A stretch of 64,000 bases of DNA from Trueperaceae bacterium (GTDB lineage Bacteria; Deinococcota; Deinococci; Deinococcales; Trueperaceae): the NCBI GenBank assembly GCA_002707365.1, contig PAMQ01000014.1:10638-74637 (forward strand), written 5' to 3'. Numbering within the stretch: the stretch's first letter is position 1; each line of letters opens with the position of its first letter. This document shows, piece after piece, positions 54,313 to 63,278 of the stretch. Made by a program: the position numbers and the translations under genes. The notes under the pieces were generated by a model, which saw only the letters and a program-made list of their open reading frames with translations, had not been told where the DNA came from and did no database searches.

Positions 54313-56306
54313 GGTTTCAGCTTTCTCGATTTTTTGCGATGATTACTCGTTTCACCTGTTGGGTAAAGAGCAAAGCCTGTCCCTAACACCACTATTAGGC
54401 CACCGACCCAAATCCAGGCAATTAGTGGGCTCTGTATAGCTCGGATTACGACAAAGTCTGCATCAGGATCAATTGTACTAGCGATGCTTAGATAAAGGTC
54501 GTGCTGAAACCTGTAAAGCACAGCTGGTGAAGGCACTAGTTGGGAGTTCTGGCCAAACATATTCAATCGTGGTCTTAATGTGGCTAACCTTTTTCCGTTA
54601 CGCTCAATTAACACCTCAGCACCAGCACTGATTCCCCTCGGGGTCCGTCTCATGAAGTGGTCGATAGCTATTAGTTCATATGCCTGGAAAGGTACAGCGG
54701 TGCCGAAGTCTAAACGGACCTGTTCATCGATACGGAATGCTGAGCTAGCCATTACCCCTAAGGACACTACGACTATGCCAAAGTGCACAATCATGCTGCC
54801 AAAGCGTCGACGATTTTCAAACGGATAACTGCGCAAGATAGCCACGATGGGCTGTTTAGATATTTTTGCTCGTGGGACGATCACCCCCAAAAGCAATAAG
54901 ACGAGACTAATAATGTTGTACCCTGCCAAACCTAGGGTCAGCAGTGGGTAGACACCTCGGAGGCCTAGCGCGAATCCAATTAACCCAACAATAAGGCCGC
55001 CACCTATAAGCCAAGTTAAGTTAGTCCATAATTTTTGATTGTTGGCACGGCGCCAAGGTAATAGCGGCCCTATGCCCATTAGAAAAAGCACAAGCATCCA
55101 AAGAGGGAGAGTGACCTGATCAAAGAAGGGTGCGCCTACCGTTACTTTGTTCCCACTTATTGCTTCTACGATAAGTGGGAACAAAGTTCCCAAAAGGATT
55201 GTAAAGGCGATAGCGAGGAAAAATAGATTGCCAGCCAAGATACTACTTTCGCGACTTACGGTTGCATCAAGTTCCGCCCGATCTCTAACTTGATCCCATC
55301 GAAGAGCAATTAGCCCAAATGCGGTAATTACAACAACCACAAAGAAAACAAGGAAGATTGGGCCGACTGGTCCATCCCCAAATGCGTGAACCGAAGATAT
55401 GATTCCAGATCGGATCAGGAAGGTGCCGAGGATTGACAGTGCAAATGTCAGCGTAATTAATAGTGCGTTCCAGGCCTTCAGCATATGGCGGCGCTGTTGC
55501 ACCTGCACGCTGTGGATGAAAGCGGTGGCCGTTAGCCACGGGAGTAAACTCACGTTTTCGACGGGATCCCAGGCCCAGTATCCGCCCCAGCCAAGTACTT
55601 CGTAACTCCACCAACCCCCGGCAATAACACCTGCCGACAAGAATCCCCAGCCTGTAAGAGTCCAGCGACGTGTCTGCGTCATCCATTCGCTACCAGGATT
55701 TCGTACTATTAGTGCTGCCATGGCATAGGCAAATGGGACTGTTAAGCCAACGAATCCCAGGTATAGCAGGACCGGGTGGATCGCCATCATCCAATGATTT
55801 TGGAGCAAGGGATTGGGGCCAGGACCGTCCAAAGGCGGTAATGCTAGTACAACGAAGGGGTTTGCTGCGGTTGCGACTACCCCAAGGAAGAACACCTGTA
55901 CCAATTGCATAATTACAAGGGCCCATGGCCGGAGAGTATTTAAGGGTGCCGTTACGGCAAGTATCGCGCCGTAGAGTGTAAGTAGCCAAGCCCAGAGTAA
56001 TACTGAACCCTCGAGAGCTGCCCAGAGTGTGACGACTTTAACCCATACGGGGGAAGCTATCCTAGATTGTTCAGCTACGTATTGGACACTAAAATCATCA
56101 CTGAGTAGGGCAGCCTCCATAAGTACGATAGCAAGGGTTGTAGCTAGAAAGGTGGCTACAGCAGATAGGCGGGCCGAGGTTTGTAAGCGTGCGTCGTGAC
56201 GTAGGCAGCCGAAAATCCCTGCTATCGCACCGTACAAAGCTAAGGCGGTAGCTAGTAAGGTGCTTCCAGAACCGAGCTGGCCTAGGTTTATTTCAAAAAG
56301 CTGCAC
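54309..56306 (-). CDS. ccmF: Cytochrome c heme lyase subunit CcmF
   Basis: Large polytopic membrane protein (665 residues, about 15 helices) that joins heme from CcmE to apocytochrome c. The tryptophan-rich heme site GWGGYWAWDPVENVSLLPWL is intact, as are the flanking His-containing segments. A perfect 17-bp inverted repeat lies inside the gene (55144-55187). It overlaps ccmG by four bases and follows ccmE by 24 nt. Confidence 0.95.
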   Translation of the reverse strand: MQLFEINLGQLGSGSTLLATALALYGAIAGIFGCLRHDARLQTSARLSAVATFLATTLAIVLMEAALLSDDFSVQYVAEQSRIASPVWVKVVTLWAALEGSVLLWAWLLTLYGAILAVTAPLNTLRPWALVIMQLVQVFFLGVVATAANPFVVLALPPLDGPGPNPLLQNHWMMAIHPVLLYLGFVGLTVPFAYAMAALIVRNPGSEWMTQTRRWTLTGWGFLSAGVIAGGWWSYEVLGWGGYWAWDPVENVSLLPWLTATAFIHSVQVQQRRHMLKAWNALLITLTFALSILGTFLIRSGIISSVHAFGDGPVGPIFLVFFVVVVITAFGLIALRWDQVRDRAELDATVSRESSILAGNLFFLAIAFTILLGTLFPLIVEAISGNKVTVGAPFFDQVTLPLWMLVLFLMGIGPLLPWRRANNQKLWTNLTWLIGGGLIVGLIGFALGLRGVYPLLTLGLAGYNIISLVLLLLGVIVPRAKISKQPIVAILRSYPFENRRRFGSMIVHFGIVVVSLGVMASSAFRIDEQVRLDFGTAVPFQAYELIAIDHFMRRTPRGISAGAEVLIERNGKRLATLRPRLNMFGQNSQLVPSPAVLYRFQHDLYLSIASTIDPDADFVVIRAIQSPLIAWIWVGGLIVVLGTGFALYPTGETSNHRKKSRKLKP
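55144..55187. repeat. Perfect 17-bp inverted repeat inside ccmF
   Basis: ACTTTGTTCCCACTTAT and its exact complement are separated by ten bases. On the mRNA this forms a strong hairpin in the part encoding LFPLIVEAISGNKVT. No U-run follows. Confidence 0.75.
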
Positions 56307-56330
56307 ATTACATCACCACCTCGGAAGCTC

Positions 56331-56759
56331 TTAGTTAAGCGAGTCTTTTAAAGCTTCCACGTCGATCGGTTGTCCGTCATCTGGCGCCTGATACACTTCC
56401 GTGTGTTTGACCAGTAAATTATCACTCATGAACACACCATTTTGGAAACTCCCCTCGATCACTACGCCACCGTTCTCTTTGAACATATCGGGAGGACTTC
56501 CAGTATGGTTCACCTCGTAGCTTTCGATACCGTCACTTACAACAAAGATTAACTGAAGGTTACTACTATCAAAAGAAGCTGATCCTTTCTCCACAATTCC
56601 TGCGAGGCGGATCCGGCGGTCAGCGTATTCGCTGGGTCTTTGGGCATACTCATTCGGAAGTACAAAGTAAACTAATGATTCGTTCAGAACTCGGTAGATC
56701 ATGAGTCCAGCAGAAACCAAAATTACTGCTGCGATTAAGTAGTAGGCGGTGCGTTTCAA
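56331..56759 (-). CDS. ccmE: Cytochrome c maturation heme chaperone CcmE
   Basis: Periplasmic heme carrier with an N-terminal anchor (5-22) and OB-fold. The heme-binding HxxxY motif is H119-Y123 (KHTEVY) in the usual place. The start is TTG, which overlaps the ccmD stop (ATTGA), so translation is coupled. Length 142, normal. Confidence 0.9.
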   Translation of the reverse strand: MKRTAYYLIAAVILVSAGLMIYRVLNESLVYFVLPNEYAQRPSEYADRRIRLAGIVEKGSASFDSSNLQLIFVVSDGIESYEVNHTGSPPDMFKENGGVVIEGSFQNGVFMSDNLLVKHTEVYQAPDDGQPIDVEALKDSLN

Positions 56760-56869
56760 TCGTCATCCTTCTCAAGTTGGTTACCCCGCCACCGCAAATA
56801 AAGCAGGTAGGCGCCGTAGGCGAGGACAAGCTGTGACCAGGCAATAATTACCCATCCCCAGCTAGACAT
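56756..56869 (-). CDS. ccmD: CcmD-like small membrane protein
   Basis: 37-residue protein starting MSSWGWVIIAWSQLVLAYGA, followed by YLLYLRWRGNQLEKDDD: one helix followed by a charged tail, as in CcmD, which releases holo-CcmE from the CcmABC complex. Its ATG lies inside the end of ccmC (8-nt overlap) and its stop overlaps the ccmE start, exactly the ccmC-D-E order of other operons. Confidence 0.85.
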   Translation of the reverse strand: MSSWGWVIIAWSQLVLAYGAYLLYLRWRGNQLEKDDD

Positions 56870-57629
56870 GTATGGTCTCTCCATCAGTTTCATTCAGCGT
56901 TTTGTCCTTGTGGCGATTTTTTTCTATTCTACCCACGCGTACCCGCTCTAACAAAAGATACAAGAAGCTGAGTGCCGCCACACCAGTATTGAATAATAGG
57001 ATTCGTAAGAATAGTGGTTGCATGGTGACTCCTGAACCGTCAAGATTAATGCTCTTGGCGGGGTGCAATGTGCGAAACCACTCGGCACCTAGATAGTTGA
57101 ATGGCAGGCTCACCAGCACTACAAGCATTATGACGGCCGCAACCCGGCCACGACGCTGGTTATCCTCAATTAAACTCCTCACAACGAAATACCCGACTAG
57201 TAAAGCTAGCAGTAGAGCAGTGAGTGTTAGTTTTGCGTCCCAAGTCCAGAAGACTCCTAGAGTCGGCTTGCTATACGTCATGCCCCCAACTATTGTAAGG
57301 GTGGCGAAAAGCAATGCCCCTTCAGCACTAGCTGTCGCCCACAGGTCGTACACTATTCTTGGTTTCCATAGGAAAAGCGATCCGAAAAATGCGCTCAAAA
57401 ATACTGCTAGAAAGCATACCCAGGCCACTGAAACATGGGCATACATTATTCGGATAAGATCACCTTGGTTTTCGTCAGGAGGACTCGTAACTAGTGCAAG
57501 ATAAATGCCGATACCAAACGCTATAAAAGTTAAAGCACCTAGTATATTTAGCCACGGCGTTGGTCTCATAATCATGTTCAATGCAACTCCTAGATTCCTG
57601 TAAGATGCCCTAGTTAACGGTGTCGACAT
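56862..57629 (-). CDS. ccmC: Heme-handling membrane protein CcmC
   Basis: 255-residue, six-helix protein that loads heme onto CcmE. The Trp-rich segment FWTWDAKLT and the His in IMYAHVSVAW and in RTLHPAKSI fit the family. The first ATG (57629) has no good ribosome site; a later ATG at 57575 follows AGGAG at 12 bases and would begin at the first helix, so the start is uncertain. Confidence 0.92.
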   Translation of the reverse strand: MSTPLTRASYRNLGVALNMIMRPTPWLNILGALTFIAFGIGIYLALVTSPPDENQGDLIRIMYAHVSVAWVCFLAVFLSAFFGSLFLWKPRIVYDLWATASAEGALLFATLTIVGGMTYSKPTLGVFWTWDAKLTLTALLLALLVGYFVVRSLIEDNQRRGRVAAVIMLVVLVSLPFNYLGAEWFRTLHPAKSINLDGSGVTMQPLFLRILLFNTGVAALSFLYLLLERVRVGRIEKNRHKDKTLNETDGETIHV

Positions 57630-57670
57630 ATATAAATGGGTTTAATCGTAACCGTTCTCAAAAGAAAATA

Positions 57671-58354
57671 TTACTCCTCTATTATGAAGGGAAATAGAGC
57701 AACGCATACTACAAGATAAATCAGGTCAAAACCCAGTATCAATTGTACCCAAGAACTTGCTAGATCAGGGTTTCCTTCTCCTAAACCAAATATTGCGGAA
57801 GTCGCTCTCACAGCTGCCAAAAGAATAGGAACTATTACCGGAAGGGTTAGTACCGGTAGTAACAGTTCTCGGGCAGGTAGCCTAGTGGTGAGAGCTGCAT
57901 AAAACGTAGCGATGAGTGAAAAGCCGAACGATCCTACAGCTAAAGTAAGCAACATTAATAACCAGCTACCTCTTAGACTCACGTCAAATAGGAAAGAGAT
58001 TACCACTAGAAGAACAACTCCCAGGACAAGCATTTCTAACCAGTTAGCCAGCAACTTGCCAATGTAAATAACTGACCGTGGGATCGGTGAGACCAGAAGT
58101 TGCTCGAATGAGCCGTCTATAAGTTCGGTTTGGTAACTCTGGGCTGCCGATATTAAACCAGCGAAAGTGAGGGCAACCCAAAGCATGGCTGGTGCTGCAC
58201 GATGTAAGTCTTCTGGCGCTGGTCCGAGGGCGAAGGCAAGTATTAGCACCGTGATGCAGGAGAAAAAAATCATGGCAATGATAATTGATTTGCTCCGAAA
58301 CTCTTGCATTAAATCCCTCCGTGCTATGGCAAGAGCTAATGCGAAATCAGACAT
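57671..58354 (-). CDS. ccmB: Heme exporter permease CcmB
   Basis: 227-residue membrane subunit with six helices of the CcmAB ABC complex that powers release of holo-CcmE. Family segments are LFAGLISA-like (TFAGLISAAQSYQTE), LEQLLVSP-like (FEQLLVSPIPR) and LPVLTLPVIVPILL. Its ATG overlaps the ccmA end by 8 nt. Confidence 0.92.
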   Translation of the reverse strand: MSDFALALAIARRDLMQEFRSKSIIIAMIFFSCITVLILAFALGPAPEDLHRAAPAMLWVALTFAGLISAAQSYQTELIDGSFEQLLVSPIPRSVIYIGKLLANWLEMLVLGVVLLVVISFLFDVSLRGSWLLMLLTLAVGSFGFSLIATFYAALTTRLPARELLLPVLTLPVIVPILLAAVRATSAIFGLGEGNPDLASSWVQLILGFDLIYLVVCVALFPFIIEE

Positions 58355-59009
58355 GATTTACCTTTGAATCTCGGGTGCATAGCCTTCCGTTGACCAGTTC
58401 CAAGGTTGCTTCATTAGGAAAAGGTGAATCCTCAAGAGCATGCGAAGTAAAAATTACCGTTTTTCCATCTTCAAGCGCATCAAAGAGCAGATTATTGACA
58501 AGCGTCGTGCCTTCCTGATCAAGGCCTGCATACGGCTCGTCTAATAACCATAGGTCAGCCGGGATGAGGAGGAGCCTGCCAATCCCCAGTCGCTTTTTCA
58601 TTCCTGTGGAAAAGGTCCTTACGGTACGATCTGCTGACTTTGTGAGGCCAATCACCTCTAAGACCTGGTTGATATCCGGTATCGGGGCCCCGTAGACCTT
58701 TGCGCTAAAGCTAAGGTTTTCACGAGCAGTTAGAATAGGACTGTTCCCACTAGCAGAACCCAAATACAATAAGCGTCTACGGGCCTTGTCCGCTTCGCCA
58801 ACTAGGTTTGCACCATATATAAGTCCAGTTCCTTTGCTTGGCTGGAGTCCTGTGGCGAGAATTCTTAGAAGAGTGGTTTTACCTGCACCGTTCCCACCAG
58901 TAATTCTTAAGATCCGTCCTGAATTGACCACCAAATTAATGTTGACCAAAACTTTTTGGCGACCATAGCTGCGATATAGGGAGTTCAGTTGGACAGCGGG
59001 TAAGGTCAC
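58347..59009 (-). CDS. ccmA: Heme exporter ATPase CcmA
   Basis: 220-residue ABC ATPase with Walker A GGNGAGKTTLL, signature FSTGMKKRL and Walker B LWLLDEPYAGLD. It pairs with CcmB. The start is GTG, overlapping the ccdA stop (CTGTGA), so it is coupled to ccdA. Confidence 0.94.
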   Translation of the reverse strand: MTLPAVQLNSLYRSYGRQKVLVNINLVVNSGRILRITGGNGAGKTTLLRILATGLQPSKGTGLIYGANLVGEADKARRRLLYLGSASGNSPILTARENLSFSAKVYGAPIPDINQVLEVIGLTKSADRTVRTFSTGMKKRLGIGRLLLIPADLWLLDEPYAGLDQEGTTLVNNLLFDALEDGKTVIFTSHALEDSPFPNEATLELVNGRLCTRDSKVNHV

Positions 59010-59710
59010 AGCCTAGATATCAACCATTCAGGTGTGAGTCTTATGAGGAAAGTGTTCAGGCGGGTAAAGTTACCACTAAGCATTAAGAGCCCTGCAACTA
59101 CCAGTAATGTACCAGCGATCCGCTCCAACGCAACTATGCGTCGGCGCAATTGTTTTGATAATTGCATGAAGCGGTCCATGATTAGGGCGGCCAGCAAAAA
59201 TGGCAATGCTAAGCCCAGTGCGTAGCTACCTAGCAACAATACTCCCTGAGTAAGGGTACCCACTGTTGCGGCGAGGGTTAGTATTCCGCCTAAGACTGGT
59301 CCTATGCATGGGGTCCAGCCTGTTGCAAACGCCATCCCCAGAAGCATTGCTCCCCAAGGGTTTCCAGCTGTTTTAGGGACGCTAGGTCGCGTGTCCCGAT
59401 AGATCCAGGCGAATCGAAATACGCCAAGCATGATCAAGCCGAAAAAAATCATTAACAAGCCACCCGTTATTGACAGGATAGTTTGGTTAGCTCGGAGTAA
59501 CGCTCCAAAAACACTTGCCGAAGCCCCAAGTGATACAAAAATGATGGAGAATCCAGTTGAGAACAACAGGGCATTACGAAGTATTAGTACTCGTCGAGCC
59601 TGGGAGCTACCTCCCACGTACGCCAAGTAGGAGGGTACTAAAGGTAGGACGCAGGGTGACAAGAACGACAAAATTCCCGCGGCAAATGCGATTGACAAGG
59701 AAGGGATCAA
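59006..59710 (-). CDS. ccdA: Thiol reductant carrier CcdA (DsbD family)
   Basis: 234-residue six-helix protein carrying electrons from cytosolic thioredoxin to CcmG. The two redox Cys are C20 in SFLSPCVLP and C135 in TGWTPCIGP. It is the first gene of the long minus-strand ccm operon, so the operon promoter should lie just upstream of 59710. Confidence 0.94.
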   Translation of the reverse strand: MIPSLSIAFAAGILSFLSPCVLPLVPSYLAYVGGSSQARRVLILRNALLFSTGFSIIFVSLGASASVFGALLRANQTILSITGGLLMIFFGLIMLGVFRFAWIYRDTRPSVPKTAGNPWGAMLLGMAFATGWTPCIGPVLGGILTLAATVGTLTQGVLLLGSYALGLALPFLLAALIMDRFMQLSKQLRRRIVALERIAGTLLVVAGLLMLSGNFTRLNTFLIRLTPEWLISRL

Positions 59711-60208
59711 GGGGATGCCACGGTTGACCGAGCAATACTTACCATCACGGCATTATGCCCGACGAGAAATCATTAAAGGAGTGGATCTTAGACATTTCTT
59801 GTTCCAATACAAATCTCCTGTGTTGGATTCGCCCCAAGCTTAAAGTACAACGAAGCAAAGGCAGAGTGTTGTTATTGAAGATTGTTCGGGTCGGAGCCTC
59901 AGAGAACGTAACGGCTATACGGTAAGAAATAGAGCCCCGATGATTTTAGTGTTTTGGGGGAGTCATATTCCAGTATCTATGTGGGGTCTATCGGTCTAGA
60001 GTAAGGGTTTATCAACTGTACATAGAGTGGTGGCTTTTTTGGGCTGTCCATGGGATTATGTAGTTTGAGTTCGGCCAGGTTGGTCCGAGATTAATCATAA
60101 AGGTGTCGTTATTTGGCTAGTTGGCCAAATTGGGTAAAGTTCTTGGGCCTAAAATCAAACAAAGCCGGATTTTACTTTTTATATCGCGCCAAAGCTAGGG
60201 GGGAAAGC
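59711..60208. other. Divergent intergenic region between ccdA and a metallopeptidase
   Basis: Promoters for ccdA and the peptidase gene should lie here. A 56-codon ATG frame at 59756-59926 (starting MPDEKSLKEWILDISCSNTN) has no ribosome site and no recognisable family. No structured element stands out. Confidence 0.4.
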
Positions 60209-60898
60209 GTGTTTATGATGATAGATACAGGCAGCATGATTATTTTTGCTGTGACTATGGTAGCAACCCTACTGGTGCAAATGTATCTCAAAAATACGTA
60301 CAACCGGTGGGGTAAAATTGCGAATACTGCTGGACTTACCGGGGCTGAGGTTGCTCGGGTCGTTCTTGACAGTAATGGGCTTGAAGAAGTACCTGTTGAG
60401 AAGGTTCGGGGAGTTTTAACCGATCATTATGATCCTTTTAAGCGTGTAGTTCGCCTCTCAGCTGTTAACTACGAACAGGCCAGTGTTGCTGGTGCTGCGG
60501 TTGCGGCGCATGAGGTGGGGCATGCCATACAGCATGCAGAAGCGTATGGCCCGCTAAGGTTCCGTAGTGCATTAGTACGTCCTGCAAATATAGGAGCCCA
60601 GTTTGGTCCGTGGCTGCTAATTGGGGGATTTGTGCTCAATATTGCTAATTTGGCTCAGGTCGGTATATTACTGTTTGCAGCTGCAGTTCTCTTCCAACTT
60701 GTAACGCTACCAGTGGAGTTCGATGCTAGTCGTAGAGCGCTCAGGCAAATGAATAATCTCGGGTTGGTAACTCAAAGAGATGCAAACGGTTCAAAATCTG
60801 TGCTTAACGCTGCTGCACTTACTTACGTCGCTGCTGCAGCTGCCTCCGTTGCAACCCTCCTCTACTACGTGATGATGTTCTCGGGCAGGAGAGATTAG
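60209..60898 (+). CDS. Membrane zinc metallopeptidase, YugP type
   Basis: Neutral zinc metallopeptidase of 229 residues with an N-terminal helix, the zinc motif HEVGH (101-105) and three C-terminal helices (IGAQFGPWLLIGGFVLN onwards). GLTGAEVARVVLDSNGL and DPFKRVVRLS are typical of the family, whose substrates are not well known. GTG at 60209 has AGGGGGG five bases before it; ATG codons follow two codons later. Confidence 0.88.
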   Translation: MFMMIDTGSMIIFAVTMVATLLVQMYLKNTYNRWGKIANTAGLTGAEVARVVLDSNGLEEVPVEKVRGVLTDHYDPFKRVVRLSAVNYEQASVAGAAVAAHEVGHAIQHAEAYGPLRFRSALVRPANIGAQFGPWLLIGGFVLNIANLAQVGILLFAAAVLFQLVTLPVEFDASRRALRQMNNLGLVTQRDANGSKSVLNAAALTYVAAAAASVATLLYYVMMFSGRRD

Positions 60899-61005
60899 AT
60901 ACGAAGGTCCCAGGGTAACTACTTCTTTGCAGGGGAATCAACCTTACATTTTTTCAATCTTGTTTATGTGGCCGGCGAATCTCGTTCCAGGTGGTAATTT
61001 AGGGT

Positions 61006-61731
61006 ATGGGACGAGACTTGACCAATAAAGTAGCTCTAGTAACGGGTGGTAGTAAGGGGATAGGTTTTGGTATAGCCGAAGCTCTTGTAGATTCTGGCGT
61101 GAATGTTACGATTACTTCTCGGTCTAAATCTGAAGTGGAGGCAGCAGCAGCGGGACTCAATGCTCGGGGTGGGGGTTCAGTTCTGGCATTGACTTGTGAT
61201 GTTCGCGATTTTGAAGCACAACAAAATGTGGTTACCGCAACAGTGACCACATTTGGTGGGCTCGATGCGCTGATCGCAAACGCTGGTGTAGGCATGATGG
61301 CTCCAGTAGATCTTCTTTCCACGGATGACTGGCACACCATGATTGATACTAATCTTACGGGAGTGTTTTATAGCGTCAAGGCTGCCGTTGAGGATTTGAA
61401 AAAGACTCGTGGAACTATCATTACCGTAAGCAGTTTGGCTGGTACCAATTTTTTTGCTGGCGCTTCTGGTTACAACGCAACCAAATTTGGCCTCACGGGA
61501 TTCAGTCAAGCTATTATGCTGGACTTGCGTCGTTACGGTATTAGAGTTTCAACCATTATGCCTGGAAGTGTTGCTACTTCTATGGGTGGCCGGCAGTCAA
61601 CTGAGGGCAATGAGTGGAAGTTGCAACCAGAAGACATGGGTGAGATGGTCGTATACCTTCTCTCTACTAATTCTCGTAACTTACCTAGTAAAATCGAGGT
61701 CCGCCCTAGTTTCCCTCCTGGGACCAGTTAG
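61006..61731 (+). CDS. Short-chain dehydrogenase/reductase (SDR)
   Basis: 241-residue SDR: TGGSKGIG at 13-20, NAG at 92-94, Ser142/143, Y156 and K160. It lacks the usual PVDGG end and instead has YLLSTNSRNLPSKIEVRPS, a terminus seen in 3-ketoacyl-ACP reductase-like and sepiapterin reductase-like members. Next to msrA on the same strand; substrate unknown. Confidence 0.88.
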   Translation: MGRDLTNKVALVTGGSKGIGFGIAEALVDSGVNVTITSRSKSEVEAAAAGLNARGGGSVLALTCDVRDFEAQQNVVTATVTTFGGLDALIANAGVGMMAPVDLLSTDDWHTMIDTNLTGVFYSVKAAVEDLKKTRGTIITVSSLAGTNFFAGASGYNATKFGLTGFSQAIMLDLRRYGIRVSTIMPGSVATSMGGRQSTEGNEWKLQPEDMGEMVVYLLSTNSRNLPSKIEVRPSFPPGTS

Positions 61732-61802
61732 ACTAGTGAAATTCCTAGGGTTCTACTGGACCAGATGGCAATCATGTATGAGGACGGAGACTATAAAACA
61801 CG

Positions 61803-62369
61803 ATGTCTAATACTGGAGACTCCATGGGGCTATCGACTGACATAGCTACTCTCGGCGGTGGATGCTTTTGGTGCCTTGAGGAGATTTTCAAGGATCTGAG
61901 GGGTGTAGAAAGTGTTATTTCAGGTTATGCCGGGGGTAGCGTGAAGAATCCGACCTATAAAGAGGTTTGCACAGGAACTACGGGTCACGCCGAAGTGGTC
62001 CAGATTGTGTTTGATTCCAAGGAAATAACCTTCAGCGATCTTGTACGTATTTTTTTCGTTATTCACGACCCTACTACCCTTAACCGACAAGGTGGAGATG
62101 TTGGGTCCCAGTATCGGTCAGTGATATTAACTCGTAATGAATCCGAGGCCAAGGTGGCCTATGACGTTATGCGTGAAGTTGGGGAGCAGGGCCTGTGGTC
62201 AAATCCAGTCGTTACCGAGGTAACGCCACTTGATAATTTCTACCCTGCAGAGGCGTATCACAAGGACTACTTTGTTAACAATCCGGATCAGGGTTACTGT
62301 CGCGTAGTGATAGCTCCCAAGGTATCTAAGTTCCGTAAGGAGTATTTAGAGTACCTTAAGAACCGTTAA
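61803..62369 (+). CDS. msrA: Peptide methionine sulfoxide reductase A
   Basis: Repairs the S-form of methionine sulfoxide in proteins and free Met. The nucleophile motif GGGCFWC (C21, C24), SGYAGG, TGHAEVV and HDPTTLNRQGGDVGSQYRS are all present. It lacks the long C-terminal Cys tail of the E. coli enzyme, so resolution may use C24 or a thioredoxin directly. About 70 nt after the SDR. Confidence 0.94.
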   Translation: MSNTGDSMGLSTDIATLGGGCFWCLEEIFKDLRGVESVISGYAGGSVKNPTYKEVCTGTTGHAEVVQIVFDSKEITFSDLVRIFFVIHDPTTLNRQGGDVGSQYRSVILTRNESEAKVAYDVMREVGEQGLWSNPVVTEVTPLDNFYPAEAYHKDYFVNNPDQGYCRVVIAPKVSKFRKEYLEYLKNR

Positions 62370-62438
62370 CCACTTGGCTCAGGAGGCGGTTTATTTTCTT
62401 TTTGATGCTTCCGTGACGGATACGCACTAATTTTTAAT

Positions 62439-63188
62439 CTAGGCGGTTCTTCCGCCATCCACCGGAAAATCGATGCCGGTTATAAGGTCTGCAGCATCAC
62501 TAGCCAAAAAGATGGCCGCATTGGCAATATCCCGCGGTTGTGAAAAGCGTCCCAATGGAATGGATGCTTTAAACTTGGCTCGATTTTCCGGTGTGTCCTG
62601 ACCCATAAAATCAGCTATGAGTCCAGTTTCTCCCATAACTGGGCTGATGGCATTGACGCGTATGTTGTCCTCAGCTAGTTCCAAGGCCATTCCCTTGGAG
62701 ATAGTGTTGACGGCACCTTTAGTGCCCGAATACCAGACCAGACCTGGTCGTGGGCGCATGCCAGCGGTGGAAGCGATGTTGAGGATTACCCCGTACTTCC
62801 GTTGGCGCATAAGAGGGATGACGGCCCGGGCCATATGAAAGATCGACTTTACATTAACCGCAAAAATACGGTCGAAAGTCGCCTCGCTCACCTCTAGGAG
62901 TGAACCGTTTGGATGGGTTGTACCAGCGTTGTTGACCACTATGTCAGGCACCCCGAAGGTAGAGACACAGTGCTCTACCAGGGCAGAAACCTGAAGCCCT
63001 TCAGCAACGTCACATTGGAAGGTCGAGGTCCCAGCGCCCAGGTCTTCGGCCACGGCTTGAGCGTTTTTCAAATTTAAATCAGCCAGGACGACCCGGGCGC
63101 CCTCAGCGGCGTAAGCCTGGGCAATGCCCGCGCCAAAGCCGTTGCCTGCGCCAGTGACGATTGCGATTTTATCGGTCAGTTGCATCAT
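62439..63188 (-). CDS. Short-chain dehydrogenase/reductase (SDR)
   Basis: 249-residue SDR with TGAGNGFG (12-19), NNAG at 86-89, S140, Y153, K157 and a terminal PVDGG. It resembles the glucose/ribitol or 3-ketoacyl reductase group. The frame is open 26 codons upstream, but ATG at 63188 follows AGGAGA and starts the fold. It follows an enolase-superfamily dehydratase by about 90 nt on the same strand, which suggests a sugar-acid pathway. Confidence 0.9.
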   Translation of the reverse strand: MMQLTDKIAIVTGAGNGFGAGIAQAYAAEGARVVLADLNLKNAQAVAEDLGAGTSTFQCDVAEGLQVSALVEHCVSTFGVPDIVVNNAGTTHPNGSLLEVSEATFDRIFAVNVKSIFHMARAVIPLMRQRKYGVILNIASTAGMRPRPGLVWYSGTKGAVNTISKGMALELAEDNIRVNAISPVMGETGLIADFMGQDTPENRAKFKASIPLGRFSQPRDIANAAIFLASDAADLITGIDFPVDGGRTA

Positions 63189-63278
63189 TTCAGATCTCCT
63201 AACTGAAGTTGCAGGGGTGGGTGAAGCAGTTCTAGGCGTCGTCAAGTGCACACAACGCCACTTCAAAGCTTAACAATC

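Noticed and set aside
59756-59926. 56-codon frame in the ccdA upstream region
   Set aside because: No ribosome site, no motif and a low-information sequence; left only as a note on the intergenic region.
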